Assembly: GCF_006539145.1 (NCBI RefSeq)
Contig: NZ_BJML01000011.1
Coordinates: 1 to 64,000 of the forward strand
DNA from: Microbacterium testaceum
GTDB lineage: Bacteria; Actinomycetota; Actinomycetes; Actinomycetales; Microbacteriaceae
Reading direction: 5' to 3'
DNA: 64,000 nucleotides
Shown here piece by piece: positions 56,133-64,000 of this stretch. The translations under genes and the position numbers were made by a program. How positions within the stretch are numbered: position 1 is the first letter of the stretch; every line of letters starts with the position of its first letter. The notes beneath the pieces are model-generated. The model ran no database searches and had not been told where the DNA came from. It saw only the letters and a list, made by a program, of their open reading frames with translations.

Positions 56133-56849
56133 GTGAGCGACGACCGCACCACCGACCCGCAGCATCCCGAGCACATCGGGTCCGACAACACGCACGGCAG
56201 CGAGCAGCCCTCGTCGCCCTACGCTCCTCAGACCGAGACGTCCCCGGCTTCCCCGTACGAGGCGGCAGGGCCGTCGGCGTCCGCGGCACCTTCCGACGGC
56301 CCTTCGGCGGACGGTTCTCCGGCGTACGGCGCTGCGCCGTACGAGGCCACGGCGCCGGAAGCCCCGGCCTACGGAACGCCTGCACCCCCGGCGTACGGGG
56401 CGTCCGCGCCCGACGCCCCCGCCTACGCGACGCCCGCGCCCGACGCCGGCGCCGCCTACGGCGCCCCCGCCTACGGCGCGCCGGCGTACAACCAGCCCCC
56501 GACCTCGACCTACGGACAGCCCGCCTACGGCACGCCCAACGCGGCCTACGGGTACGGCGGCGCCTACGCCGCCCCCGCGCGCACCAACGTCCTCGCGATC
56601 GTGTCGCTCGTGGCATCCCTCGTCGGTTTCGTGCTCATCCTGCCGGTGGTCGGATCGATCGCCGGTGTCATCATGGGGCACATCTCGCTCAAGCAGATCA
56701 AGGAGCGGGGCGAGCGCGGTCGCGGAATGGCCCTCGCGGGCGTCATCGTCGGCTACGTGACCCTCCTTTTCGTCATCCTCTTCATCATCGGGATCTCGAT
56801 CCTCATCGCCGGCAGCGCCGGTTCCAGCGGCTCGCGCTACGGCGCGTGA
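56133..56849 (+). CDS. DUF4190 membrane protein with Tyr/Pro/Ala repeats
   Basis: 238 residues. Residues ~30-145 are a disordered repeat of PAYGA/PAYGTP units; the C-terminal ~85 residues hold two transmembrane segments (VLAIVSLVASLVGFVLILPVVGSIAGVIMG and GYVTLLFVILFIIGISIL) around HISLKQIKERGERGRGMALAG, the DUF4190 signature. GTG start. Common in actinobacteria, role unknown. Confidence 0.82.
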   Translation: MSDDRTTDPQHPEHIGSDNTHGSEQPSSPYAPQTETSPASPYEAAGPSASAAPSDGPSADGSPAYGAAPYEATAPEAPAYGTPAPPAYGASAPDAPAYATPAPDAGAAYGAPAYGAPAYNQPPTSTYGQPAYGTPNAAYGYGGAYAAPARTNVLAIVSLVASLVGFVLILPVVGSIAGVIMGHISLKQIKERGERGRGMALAGVIVGYVTLLFVILFIIGISILIAGSAGSSGSRYGA

Positions 56850-56961
56850 CAATCGCGATAGGCCGCCGGGCGTTCAGGCGTCCGGCGGCTTGTCACGATG
56901 TCGAAGAGTCGGCGCGAGGGCGCACCCTGTGTCATCCCCACGGGCGTACCCTGATACCACT

Positions 56962-57333
56962 GTGAAGACATCGCACACCGCTCAGTCCGCGACGTCGCTC
57001 CCCAAGGCACCGAGGGAGGACGCCGATTCCCGTTTCACCAAGTACATGGTGATGATGGGGATCCGTATCGCGTGCTTCATCGCGATGGCCGTCATCACCC
57101 CCTACGGCTGGTACACCTTCGTGTTCGCAGCCGGAGCGATCTTCCTGCCCTACCTCGCCGTCATCGTCGCCAACGTCGGTGCCGATCAGGGCTCCACCGA
57201 GGCAATCGCTCCCGAACGCGCGCTCGAAGCTCCCTCGGCCACCCCCGCTCCCGCAGCCGCCGCCGAGGGCCCGCTCGTCATCCGTATCGCCGAGACCCCG
57301 CGCCTCGATTCCCCGCGCGACGATCGCTCGTGA
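56962..57333 (+). CDS. DUF3099 membrane protein
   Basis: 123 residues with two transmembrane segments (MGIRIACFIAMAVITPYGWYTFVFAAGAIFLPYLAVIVANVG), preceded by a charged N-terminus (DADSRFTKYMVM) as in DUF3099 proteins, and an Ala/Pro-rich tail. GTG start without a clear ribosome binding site; its stop overlaps the next gene. Confidence 0.78.
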   Translation: MKTSHTAQSATSLPKAPREDADSRFTKYMVMMGIRIACFIAMAVITPYGWYTFVFAAGAIFLPYLAVIVANVGADQGSTEAIAPERALEAPSATPAPAAAAEGPLVIRIAETPRLDSPRDDRS

Positions 57334-57536
57334 ACGACGAGCCCGCCGAGTGCTCGCGGGCCGGATGCCGAGAAGCCGCCGTCTGGTCGATCCACTGGCG
57401 CAATCCGCGCATCCACGCGGCCGACCGTCGTAAGACCTGGGTCGCATGCGACGAGCACGTGGCCTACTTGCGCGCGTTCCTCGGCGCCCGCGACTTCCCC
57501 GTCGAGGTTGCCGCCCTGTCGAGCGAACGCGCGTGA
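57330..57536 (+). CDS. Small Cys/His protein
   Basis: 68 residues, GTG overlapping the DUF3099 stop. CSRAGC ... CDEH suggests a zinc site. A conserved neighbour of DUF3099 and SURF1 in Microbacteriaceae as far as I recall; function unknown. Confidence 0.75.
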   Translation: MNDEPAECSRAGCREAAVWSIHWRNPRIHAADRRKTWVACDEHVAYLRAFLGARDFPVEVAALSSERA

Positions 57537-57554
57537 ACGCCTCGCCGACGGACG

Positions 57555-57560
57555 TACCCT
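57555..57560 (+). promoter_or_regulatory. Leaderless -10 box TACCCT
   Basis: TACCCT ends 7 nt before a GTG at 57568, fitting a leaderless start for the 16-residue peptide ahead of the SURF1 gene. Confidence 0.5.
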
Positions 57561-57567
57561 GGAAGAC

Positions 57568-57618
57568 GTGGTCGGTTCGGTCGAGATGAACGTGTGCATC
57601 GGGTGGTGCGCACGATGA
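57568..57618 (+). CDS. Putative 16-residue leader peptide upstream of SURF1
   Basis: GTG frame V V G S V E M N V C I G W C A R, stop TGA at 57616-57618 overlapping the ATG of the SURF1 gene (ATGA). With the -10 box at 57555 it forms a leaderless, translationally coupled short reading frame with two Cys codons. Its existence is inferred from geometry. Confidence 0.45.
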   Translation: MVGSVEMNVCIGWCAR

Positions 57619-58511
57619 GCGAGCGCGAGATGCCCGCGGCCGGACGGTGGGCCATCTACGTCGGTATCGCGATCCTCTTCGCGATCGCCTGCGGGTTCCT
57701 CTCGAACTGGCAGTTCTCGCGCAACGCCGATCGCAGCGAACAACTGCAGCTCGTCGCCGACAACTACGACGCCACCCCGGTCCCCCTCGGCGAGCTGCTC
57801 GCTCCCGGCGCCGAGCTGAACCCCGGCGACGAGTGGCGCCCCGTGCGCATGCAGGGGCAGTACCTCACCGATGAGCAGCTGCTCGTCAGAAACCGCGCGC
57901 ACGGGGGCTCGGCGGCCTTCGAACAGCTCGTGCCGTTCCGACTCGACGACGGTCGCACCTTCCTCGTCGACCGCGGGTGGCTCGCCCCCGGCAACCAGCA
58001 GTCGGAGCCCGACGACATCCCCGCGCCTCCTTCCGGCGAGGTGACGGTCGAGGTACGTCTGCGCCCCGAGGAGGCCGCCCCGACCTCGGGCCGCACCGCC
58101 GAGACCGGTCAGGTGCCGACGATCAATCTAGGACTCGTCGAGGAGCAGACCGGCCCCATCGAGCAGGGCGCCTACGGCCTGCTCATGTCGGAGTCCCCCG
58201 CTCCGGCCGCCGCGCCCGCCCCGGTCGACCCGCCGAGCAACGACCCGGGTCCGTACCTGTCGTACGCGGTGCAATGGATCCTCTTCGCCGTCATGGGCTT
58301 CGGCTTCATCACCTATGTCATCGTCAACGAGCGCAAGCTCCGCCGAGAAGAGGACGACGACGAGGACGACGAGCTCATCGAGCCCGTCCCGACGCCCGAG
58401 AACCCCACGGGTGAGCGCCGCCGCGTCGACCCGGTCGCCCTGCACCGCTCGCGCAAGCGCCCGAAGGACCGAGACGCCGACGACGAGGACGCCCTGCTCG
58501 ACGCCCGCTGA
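57615..58511 (+). CDS. SURF1 family protein
   Basis: 298 residues. N-terminal transmembrane segment (WAIYVGIAILFAIACGFLSNWQFSR), an outer domain with LLVRNRAHGGSAAFEQLVPF and TFLVDRGWLAPG, and a second transmembrane segment (YLSYAVQWILFAVMGFGFITYVIV), then an acidic/basic cytoplasmic tail longer than usual. SURF1 assists cytochrome c oxidase assembly. ATG at 57615 chosen; GTG at 57594 is in frame. Confidence 0.87.
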   Translation: MSEREMPAAGRWAIYVGIAILFAIACGFLSNWQFSRNADRSEQLQLVADNYDATPVPLGELLAPGAELNPGDEWRPVRMQGQYLTDEQLLVRNRAHGGSAAFEQLVPFRLDDGRTFLVDRGWLAPGNQQSEPDDIPAPPSGEVTVEVRLRPEEAAPTSGRTAETGQVPTINLGLVEEQTGPIEQGAYGLLMSESPAPAAAPAPVDPPSNDPGPYLSYAVQWILFAVMGFGFITYVIVNERKLRREEDDDEDDELIEPVPTPENPTGERRRVDPVALHRSRKRPKDRDADDEDALLDAR

Positions 58512-58532
58512 GCGGAACGGCAAGATGGCGGA

Positions 58533-59012
58533 ATGACCCCGATCGTGCGCCCCGCCACGGCCGACGACCTCGCCGCGGTACGACTCATCGGGATTTTGAG
58601 CTGGCCGCCCACCTACGGCCCCACGCGAGGCGCGGGCTACGTCGTCGCCGGGTTGGATCGTTACTGGAGCGACGAGGCGATCGGCACCGCGATCAGGGAG
58701 GAGCGCGTCGATGTCGCCTGCCGTGACGACACCGTGATCGGAATGAGCGAAGTCGACCGGATGGGCAACGATCTGGTGCTCTGGAAGCTCTACGTCGCAC
58801 CCGATCAGCAGCACCGGGGTGTGGGCCGGCGGCTCGTCGACGCCGGGAAGGAGCGCGCCCGTGCCATCGGCGGCGACCTCGTCACCGAGTACGACATCGG
58901 TAACGCGACCGTCCGCGGCTTCTACCTCCGCCAAGGATTTCGCGACGATGTCGCGCCCTGGCCCGGCACGGATGCCGTGTGGATGCGCTGGGCGCTGTCC
59001 CGGCAGAGGTGA
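58533..59012 (+). CDS. GNAT acetyltransferase
   Basis: 159 residues. LYVAPDQQHRGVGRRLVDAGKERA carries the acetyl-CoA-binding Q/RxxGxG/A motif, and NATVRGFYLRQGF the C-terminal GNAT strand-helix. Acceptor unknown. Confidence 0.87.
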   Translation: MTPIVRPATADDLAAVRLIGILSWPPTYGPTRGAGYVVAGLDRYWSDEAIGTAIREERVDVACRDDTVIGMSEVDRMGNDLVLWKLYVAPDQQHRGVGRRLVDAGKERARAIGGDLVTEYDIGNATVRGFYLRQGFRDDVAPWPGTDAVWMRWALSRQR

Positions 59013-59056
59013 CGCCGTGCCGGCACCCACGGCATCCGCTTTTGGCGGCGCTCGGC

Positions 59057-60655
59057 TTACGCCAGGGTGATCAGATCCGCGTAGTCGCGGCCCCAGATGT
59101 CTTCGACGCCGTCCGGCAGGATGAGCACGCGCTCGGGGTTGAGCGCCTCGACGGCGCCCTCGTCGTGCGAGACGAGCACGACAGCGCCCTCGTAGTGCGA
59201 CAAGGCGCCCAGGATCTCTTCGCGCGAGGCGGGGTCGAGGTTGTTCGTGGGCTCGTCGAGCAGCAGCATGTTGGCCGACGAGACCACGAGGGTCGCGAGC
59301 GACAGGCGCGTCTTCTCGCCACCGGAGAGCACTCCCGCGGGCTTCAGCACGTCGTCGCCGACGAACAGGAACGATCCCAGCACCTTGCGGGCCTCGGTCG
59401 CGGTGATGTGCGGGGCCGACGACATCATGTTCTCCAGCACCGAACGGTTCACGTCGAGGTTCTCGTGCTCCTGGGCGTAGTAGCCGATCTTCAGACCGTG
59501 CCCGGGCTCGAGCTGGCCGGTGTCGGGCTGGTCGACGCCGGCGAGGATGCGCAGCAGCGTGGTCTTTCCGGCTCCGTTGAGCCCCAGGATGACCACGCGC
59601 GAACCGCGGTCGATCGCGAGGTCGACGTCGGTGAAGATCTCGAGCGAGCCGTACGACTTCGAGAGCCCGGATGCCATGAGCGGAGTCTTCCCGCAGGGCG
59701 CGGGCTTCGGGAAGCGCAGCTTCGCGACGCGCTCTTCGGCACGCACCTCGTCGAGGCCCGAGAGCATCTTCTCGGCGCGCGCGACCATCTGGTGCGCGGC
59801 CGCTGCCTTCGAGGCCTTCGCGCCGAAGCGCGCGGCCTGCAGCTGCAGGGCCGTGGCCTTCTTCTCGACGTTGACGCGCTCCTTCTTGCGGCGCTCCTCG
59901 TCGGCCACCCGCTGGCGCAGGTAGTTCTTCCAGTTCATGTTGTAGACGTCGATGACCTGGCGATTGGCATCCAGGTAGAAAACGCGGTTGACGGTCTCGC
60001 CGACGAGTTCCACGTCGTGCGAGATCACGATGAGCCCGCCCTTGTAGCCCTTGAGGAACTCGCGCAGCCACACGACACTGTCGGCGTCGAGGTGGTTGGT
60101 CGGCTCGTCGAGGATCATGGTCTGCGCGTCGGAGAAGAGGATGCGCGCCAGTTCGATGCGACGACGCTGACCGCCCGACAGGGTCTTCAACGGCTGATCG
60201 AGGATGCGGTCGGGAAGAGAGAGGTTGTGGGCGATGGATGCCGCTTCCGCCTCGGCCGCGTATCCGCCCGCCGCTTCGAAGCGCTCGGTGTAGTTCGCGT
60301 ACTTCTTCATCGCCTTGGCGGCCACGGCGGGATCGTCGTCGCCCATCGCCATCGACGCCTCGTGCATGCCGAGGGCGAGAGAGCCCAGGCCGCGGGCGTC
60401 GAGGATGCGGGTGCGCGCGAGCATCTCAGGGTCTCCCGAGCGGGGGTCCTGGGGCAGGTAGCCCAACTCCCCCGAGCGGTCGACTCCGCCGTTCGCGGGC
60501 AGGAGGTCGCCGGCGAGCACCTTCGTCAGCGTCGTCTTACCGGCGCCGTTGCGCCCGACAAGGCCGATCTTGTCGCCGTCGGAGACGCGGAACGCCACAT
60601 CGGACATGAGCACGCGGGCACCCACGCGGATCTCGAGGTCGTGCACGGCGAGCAC
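59057..60655 (-). CDS. ABC-F family ATPase
   Basis: 532 residues with two ABC domains: GRNGAGKTT, LSGGQRRRIELARIL, MILDEPTNHLD, then GLNGAGKTT, LSGGEKTRLSLATLV, LLLDEPTNNLD, joined by the charged P-site interaction linker (~240-290, VADEERRKKERVNVEKKA). Soluble, ribosome-associated by family, EttA/Uup-like. GTG of VLAVHDLEIRVGARV chosen; the frame stays open to 60823 but upstream residues look unlike the family. Confidence 0.88.
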   Translation of the reverse strand: MLAVHDLEIRVGARVLMSDVAFRVSDGDKIGLVGRNGAGKTTLTKVLAGDLLPANGGVDRSGELGYLPQDPRSGDPEMLARTRILDARGLGSLALGMHEASMAMGDDDPAVAAKAMKKYANYTERFEAAGGYAAEAEAASIAHNLSLPDRILDQPLKTLSGGQRRRIELARILFSDAQTMILDEPTNHLDADSVVWLREFLKGYKGGLIVISHDVELVGETVNRVFYLDANRQVIDVYNMNWKNYLRQRVADEERRKKERVNVEKKATALQLQAARFGAKASKAAAAHQMVARAEKMLSGLDEVRAEERVAKLRFPKPAPCGKTPLMASGLSKSYGSLEIFTDVDLAIDRGSRVVILGLNGAGKTTLLRILAGVDQPDTGQLEPGHGLKIGYYAQEHENLDVNRSVLENMMSSAPHITATEARKVLGSFLFVGDDVLKPAGVLSGGEKTRLSLATLVVSSANMLLLDEPTNNLDPASREEILGALSHYEGAVVLVSHDEGAVEALNPERVLILPDGVEDIWGRDYADLITLA

Positions 60656-60955
60656 AGCGAACGTCCGTTCTTCGGAGATGGGGAAATGGCCGACATGGCC
60701 AGCCACCCAGTATAAGACGCGCTCCTGCATGCCCGCCGACAGCGCGTTCAGCACCGCAGCGGCGGCGCGCTCGAAAAGGCTGCGAGGGAACGACGACTCG
60801 TCCGGATGCCGACTTCCCGACACGACGAAGACTTCGCTGTGCGGGTGTCTCGACGCCGAGGAGATCGGCCGATCCCGCGGCGTCTGAGTTTGCTTTTCGC
60901 TCCGTGGACTGACCTAAACTAAGCCTATCCTTACCTAACACGCAGGAGGCTCTTC
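60656..60955. other. Divergent intergenic region with iron box
   Basis: 300 bases between the ABC-F gene and the siderophore operon, with no convincing gene. The right end holds the iron box and ribosome binding site. TATACT on the minus strand near 60710 could be the ABC-F -10 box. Confidence 0.55.
60920..60938. promoter_or_regulatory. IdeR/DmdR-like iron box
   Basis: TAAGCCTATCCTTACCTAA matches the actinobacterial iron-box consensus (TWAGGTWAGSCTWACCTWA, read on the minus strand) at 16 of 19 positions. It lies 18 bp upstream of the start at 60956 and would block transcription when iron is plentiful. Confidence 0.68.
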
Positions 60956-61990
60956 GTGTCCCGATTCCGCGCACTGGCGGCACTCGCCGTCGGTTCCGCC
61001 CTCGTCCTGACCGGCTGCGCCGGCACCTCGGCAGCCGCCCCGGGCGCTTCCGACGATTCCACCGCGGACGGCGCATTCCCCGTGACGCTCACCAACGTCT
61101 TCGGCGAGACGACCATCGCCTCGAAGCCCGAGCGCGTCGTCACGGTCGACTGGGGCAACCAGGACGTCGCCCTGGCGCTCGGCGTCGTTCCCGTCGCCAT
61201 GCCCAAGGTGATCTACGGCGACGAAGACGGTGACGGCCTGCTCCCGTGGACGAAGGACAAGCTCGCCGAGCTCGGCGCGCAGACGCCCGTCCTGATGGAC
61301 GAGACCAACGGCTACGACTACGAGGCCATCTCCGACGCTCGGCCCGACGTCATCCTCGCCGCCTACTCCGGCATGACCCAGGAGCAGTACGACACGCTGA
61401 GCAAGATCGCGCCGGTCGTCACCTTCCAAGACGTCGCGTGGGGCACCACCTGGCAGGACATGACCGTCATCGACGGGACGGCTCTCGGGCTGAAGGACGA
61501 GGCCGAGAAGATGGTCGCCGACAAAGAGAAGCACATCACGGACGAAGCGGCGAAGTACCCCGCCATCGCCGGGAAGAAGTCGCTCCTCACCTACTTCGAC
61601 CCGACCAACCTGTCGACGCTCGGCTTCTACAACACGCTCGACCCGCGCATGGGCTATCTCGAGGAGCTCGGCTTGGCCCCGTCGTCCTACGTCGCTTCGG
61701 AGTCGGCCGCGTCGAAGACCTTCTGGTTCACCCCCAGCACCGAGCAGATCGAGAACTTCTCCGACGTGCAGGTCATGGTCGCCTACGGCAGCGACGGCAT
61801 GATCGCCGCGATGCAGGCCGATCCGCTGCTGTCGAAGATCCCGGCCGTGGCCGACGGAGCGATCGCCGTGATCACGAGTGGTTCCACCCTCTCGTCGGCC
61901 ATCACCCCGACGCCGCTGAACATCGGATCGACCTACGGCGACGAGTACATCGGCCTCGTGGGCGCTGCGGCGGCGAAGGCCTCGTCCTGA
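60956..61990 (+). CDS. Iron-siderophore ABC transporter substrate-binding lipoprotein
   Basis: 344 residues. Signal peptide and lipobox LTGC (Cys ~20), then a FepB/FecB-like bilobed domain (TLTNVFGETTIASKPERVVTVDWGNQDVALALG, YDYEAISDARPDVILAAYSGM). It captures ferric siderophore for the permeases encoded downstream. GTG start after CAGGAGG; iron box directly upstream. Confidence 0.9.
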   Translation: MSRFRALAALAVGSALVLTGCAGTSAAAPGASDDSTADGAFPVTLTNVFGETTIASKPERVVTVDWGNQDVALALGVVPVAMPKVIYGDEDGDGLLPWTKDKLAELGAQTPVLMDETNGYDYEAISDARPDVILAAYSGMTQEQYDTLSKIAPVVTFQDVAWGTTWQDMTVIDGTALGLKDEAEKMVADKEKHITDEAAKYPAIAGKKSLLTYFDPTNLSTLGFYNTLDPRMGYLEELGLAPSSYVASESAASKTFWFTPSTEQIENFSDVQVMVAYGSDGMIAAMQADPLLSKIPAVADGAIAVITSGSTLSSAITPTPLNIGSTYGDEYIGLVGAAAAKASS

Positions 61991-62015
61991 TGCCGATCCC
62001 TCACCCGTCGGAGCG

Positions 62016-63062
62016 ATGAGCACTCTCGCTCCGGCCCTCTCCGCCCCCGGCGACGCTCGCCCGCGTCACTGGGGGCGGAGACGTGCTGTCGGTGTCATCG
62101 CTCTCGTCGTCGTGCTCGTCGTCGCGGCGATCCTCTCGGTCACCTTCGGTGCGCGCGACGTCACGGCCGCCGACATCTGGTCGGGACTCACCGGTTCCAC
62201 CGACACCGCCTCGGCGGCCGCGGTCGCGAAGCGGGTTCCCCGAACCGTCCTCGCCATCCTCGTCGGCGCAGCCCTCGCGGTCTCGGGTGCGGTTCTGCAG
62301 GGGGCCACCCGCAACCCCCTCGCCGACCCGCAGATCCTCGGCATCAACGGCGGCGCCGGACTGGCGATCGTCGTCGGCATCGCCTTCTTCGGGCTCGGCT
62401 CGGCGACGTCCTACATCTGGGTCGGGTTGATCGGCGCCGCGGGTGCCGCCGTGCTGGTCTACGCGATCGGCTCGCTCGGTCGGGGCGGGGCGACACCGTT
62501 GCGTCTCGCCCTCGCCGGCGCGGTCAGCGCCGTCGCGTTCAGCTCGCTTACGAGCGCAGTCCTTCTGCCGCGCGTCAACGTCATGAACGAGTTCCGTTTC
62601 TGGCAGATCGGCGGCGTCGGCGGAGCGACCTTCGAGACGATCCTGCAGGTGCTGCCCTTCCTCCTCGCGGGTCTGCTGATCTGCCTCGCGAGTTCGACGG
62701 CGCTGAACACGCTCGCTCTGGGTGACGAGCTCGCCGCAGGCCTGGGCGCTCGCGTCCGCGCTGCCCGGCTGATCTCCACCGGCGGTGCTGTAATCCTGTG
62801 CGGTGCCGCGACCGCGGTCGCCGGTCCCATCGGCTTCGTCGGGCTCGTCGTCCCCCACATGGTCCGTTTGCTGGTCGGCGTCGACCACCGGTGGCTGCTG
62901 CCCGTCTCCGCGCTGGGCGGTGCCGTGCTCCTCACGCTCGGCGACGTCGTGGGCCGCGTGGTGGCGCGTCCCGAGGAGATCGAGGTCGGCATCGTCACCG
63001 CTCTGGTGGGGGCACCGTTCTTCATCGCACTGGTTCGGCGACAGAGGATGAGGGCGCTGTGA
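62016..63062 (+). CDS. FecCD-type siderophore permease
   Basis: 348 residues, about nine transmembrane helices. GATRNPLADPQILGINGGAGLA and GPIGFVGLVVPHMVRLLVGVDHRWLLPVSALGGA are hallmark FecCD segments; RPEEIEVGIVTALVGAPFFI closes the fold. It pairs with the next gene to form the membrane channel. Confidence 0.92.
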   Translation: MSTLAPALSAPGDARPRHWGRRRAVGVIALVVVLVVAAILSVTFGARDVTAADIWSGLTGSTDTASAAAVAKRVPRTVLAILVGAALAVSGAVLQGATRNPLADPQILGINGGAGLAIVVGIAFFGLGSATSYIWVGLIGAAGAAVLVYAIGSLGRGGATPLRLALAGAVSAVAFSSLTSAVLLPRVNVMNEFRFWQIGGVGGATFETILQVLPFLLAGLLICLASSTALNTLALGDELAAGLGARVRAARLISTGGAVILCGAATAVAGPIGFVGLVVPHMVRLLVGVDHRWLLPVSALGGAVLLTLGDVVGRVVARPEEIEVGIVTALVGAPFFIALVRRQRMRAL

Positions 63063-64000
63063 TCGGCTCGCTCACCACCCCCGTGCCGGCCGCCCTGGCG
63101 TCCGTCGTCGACGGCCGGAAGCGTCGTCGACGCAAGTGGGTGCTGGTCACCGGCATCCTGACCTTTCTCGTCGTCGGCGCGTTCTCGTTGTCCCTCATGC
63201 TGGGTCAGACCGCCTACTCCCCCGTCGAGGTGTGGGGTGTCCTCACCGGCCAACGCGTCCCGGGGGCGTCGTTCACCGTGGGCGAGTTGCGGCTCCCCCG
63301 CGCGGTGACCGGACTGTTCACGGGCCTGTGCTTCGGAATGGGGGGCGTGGTCTTCCAGTCGATGCTGCGCAACGCTCTCGCGAGTCCCGACGTCATCGGC
63401 ATCAACACCGGTGCGAGCGCCGCCGCCGTCATCGGCATCGTGGTCTTCGGGATGGGCGAGACGACCGTGTCGTTCCTCGCGATGGCCGCGGCCCTCGTCG
63501 CCGCCCTCACGATCTATCTGCTCGCCTACCGCAACGGCGGCTCGGGGGCACGCCTGATCCTCGTCGGCATCGGCGTCGCGGCGATGTGCCAGGCCCTCGT
63601 GTCGTACGTGATCGCGCGCGCCGCGGAATACGACCTCCCCGCCGCGATGCGCTGGATCACCGGGAACCTGAACGACGCGACGTGGGACCGCGCCCTGCCG
63701 GTCGCCGGCGCTGTCGTCGTCCTCGCCCCGGTTCTCCTCGGCCTCTCCGACCGCCTCGAGATCCTCCGCATGGGCGATGACACCGCCGCCGCCGTCGGTC
63801 TCCCCGTCGAGCGGAGTCGGCTGCTGCTCATCGTCGCCGCCGTAGGCCTGCTGGCCTTCGGCACGGCCGCCGCGGGCCCCATCGCCTTCGTGTCGTTCCT
63901 GGCCGGCCCCATCGCCGTCCGTCTTCTCGGGCCGGTCGGCTCCCCCATCCTGCCCGCGGGTCTGGTCGGCGCCCTGCTGGTGCTCGTGGCCGACTTCTGC
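63059..64000 (+). CDS. FecCD-type siderophore permease, partial
   Basis: GTG overlapping the previous stop; open to the window end, with at least 314 residues. VFQSMLRNALASPDVIGINTGASAAA and AAGPIAFVSFLAGPIAVRLLG match the second FecCD subunit. The ATPase gene is expected just beyond the window. Confidence 0.9.
   Translation, partial: MIGSLTTPVPAALASVVDGRKRRRRKWVLVTGILTFLVVGAFSLSLMLGQTAYSPVEVWGVLTGQRVPGASFTVGELRLPRAVTGLFTGLCFGMGGVVFQSMLRNALASPDVIGINTGASAAAVIGIVVFGMGETTVSFLAMAAALVAALTIYLLAYRNGGSGARLILVGIGVAAMCQALVSYVIARAAEYDLPAAMRWITGNLNDATWDRALPVAGAVVVLAPVLLGLSDRLEILRMGDDTAAAVGLPVERSRLLLIVAAVGLLAFGTAAAGPIAFVSFLAGPIAVRLLGPVGSPILPAGLVGALLVLVADFC

Noticed and set aside
1..64000. Insertion sequences or transposases
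   Set aside because: No transposase motif (DDE, IS-type HTH) or terminal inverted repeat with target duplication was seen.

Overview
The window is high-GC actinobacterial chromosome, most likely Microbacterium or a close Microbacteriaceae relative. This rests on GC-rich codon use, leaderless TAnnnT promoters, a cysteine-free L31 ribosomal protein, an actinobacterial-type glgA/glgC pair, luxS, and a fabG, DUF3099, SURF1, ABC-F gene order. It carries one apparently complete siphovirus prophage of about 48 kb (roughly 1243-49184) between two blocks of host genes.

Left host flank (1-1236): a nitrilase-family hydrolase, then the displaced original 3' end and terminator of rpmE2. The prophage sits in the last codons of rpmE2. 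Phage DNA at the right junction re-creates the L31 C-terminus with synonymous codons, so the gene stays intact. Right host flank (49164-64000): rpmE2, an ABC ATPase, divergent glgA/glgC, luxS, serB, an alpha/beta hydrolase, fabG, small membrane proteins, SURF1, a GNAT enzyme, ABC-F, and an iron-regulated siderophore uptake operon cut by the window end.

Prophage layout, left to right: large serine integrase; short early operons of small unknown genes with a metallophosphoesterase; tRNA-Gln and tRNA-Trp; HNH nuclease, small and large terminase; an unusual tail-fibre-like block between terminase and portal, with a minus-strand gene; portal, MuF-like protein, scaffold, capsid, connectors, tail tube, frameshifted chaperones, tape measure, minor tail proteins; M15 endolysin and holins; dNMP kinase; a putative regulator; a Cas4-like exonuclease operon; C5 methyltransferase; RNA ligase; phiC31 gp3-like directionality factor; glutaredoxin; resolvase; primase-helicase; DNA polymerase I; a sigma-70-family factor; small genes up to attR.

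The most striking signal is regulatory. Nine copies of a 32-bp bipartite element (GGGCAG-N13-GGCGGTCTCCTCT, 13-bp core invariant, spacer always 13) precede the integrase, the early and replication operons and the primase-helicase. At four genes the ATG lies exactly 2 nt after the core, which puts the GGGCAG box at -34 to -29 of a leaderless transcript. I infer a dedicated promoter class, probably read by the phage sigma factor at 45757-46533. Two copies lie downstream of near-identical ~100-bp cassettes of paired TGACG palindromes, candidate repressor operators or origins. A separate set of host-type TTGCGC-N17-TAnnnT promoters, often leaderless, drives candidate lysogen-expressed genes.
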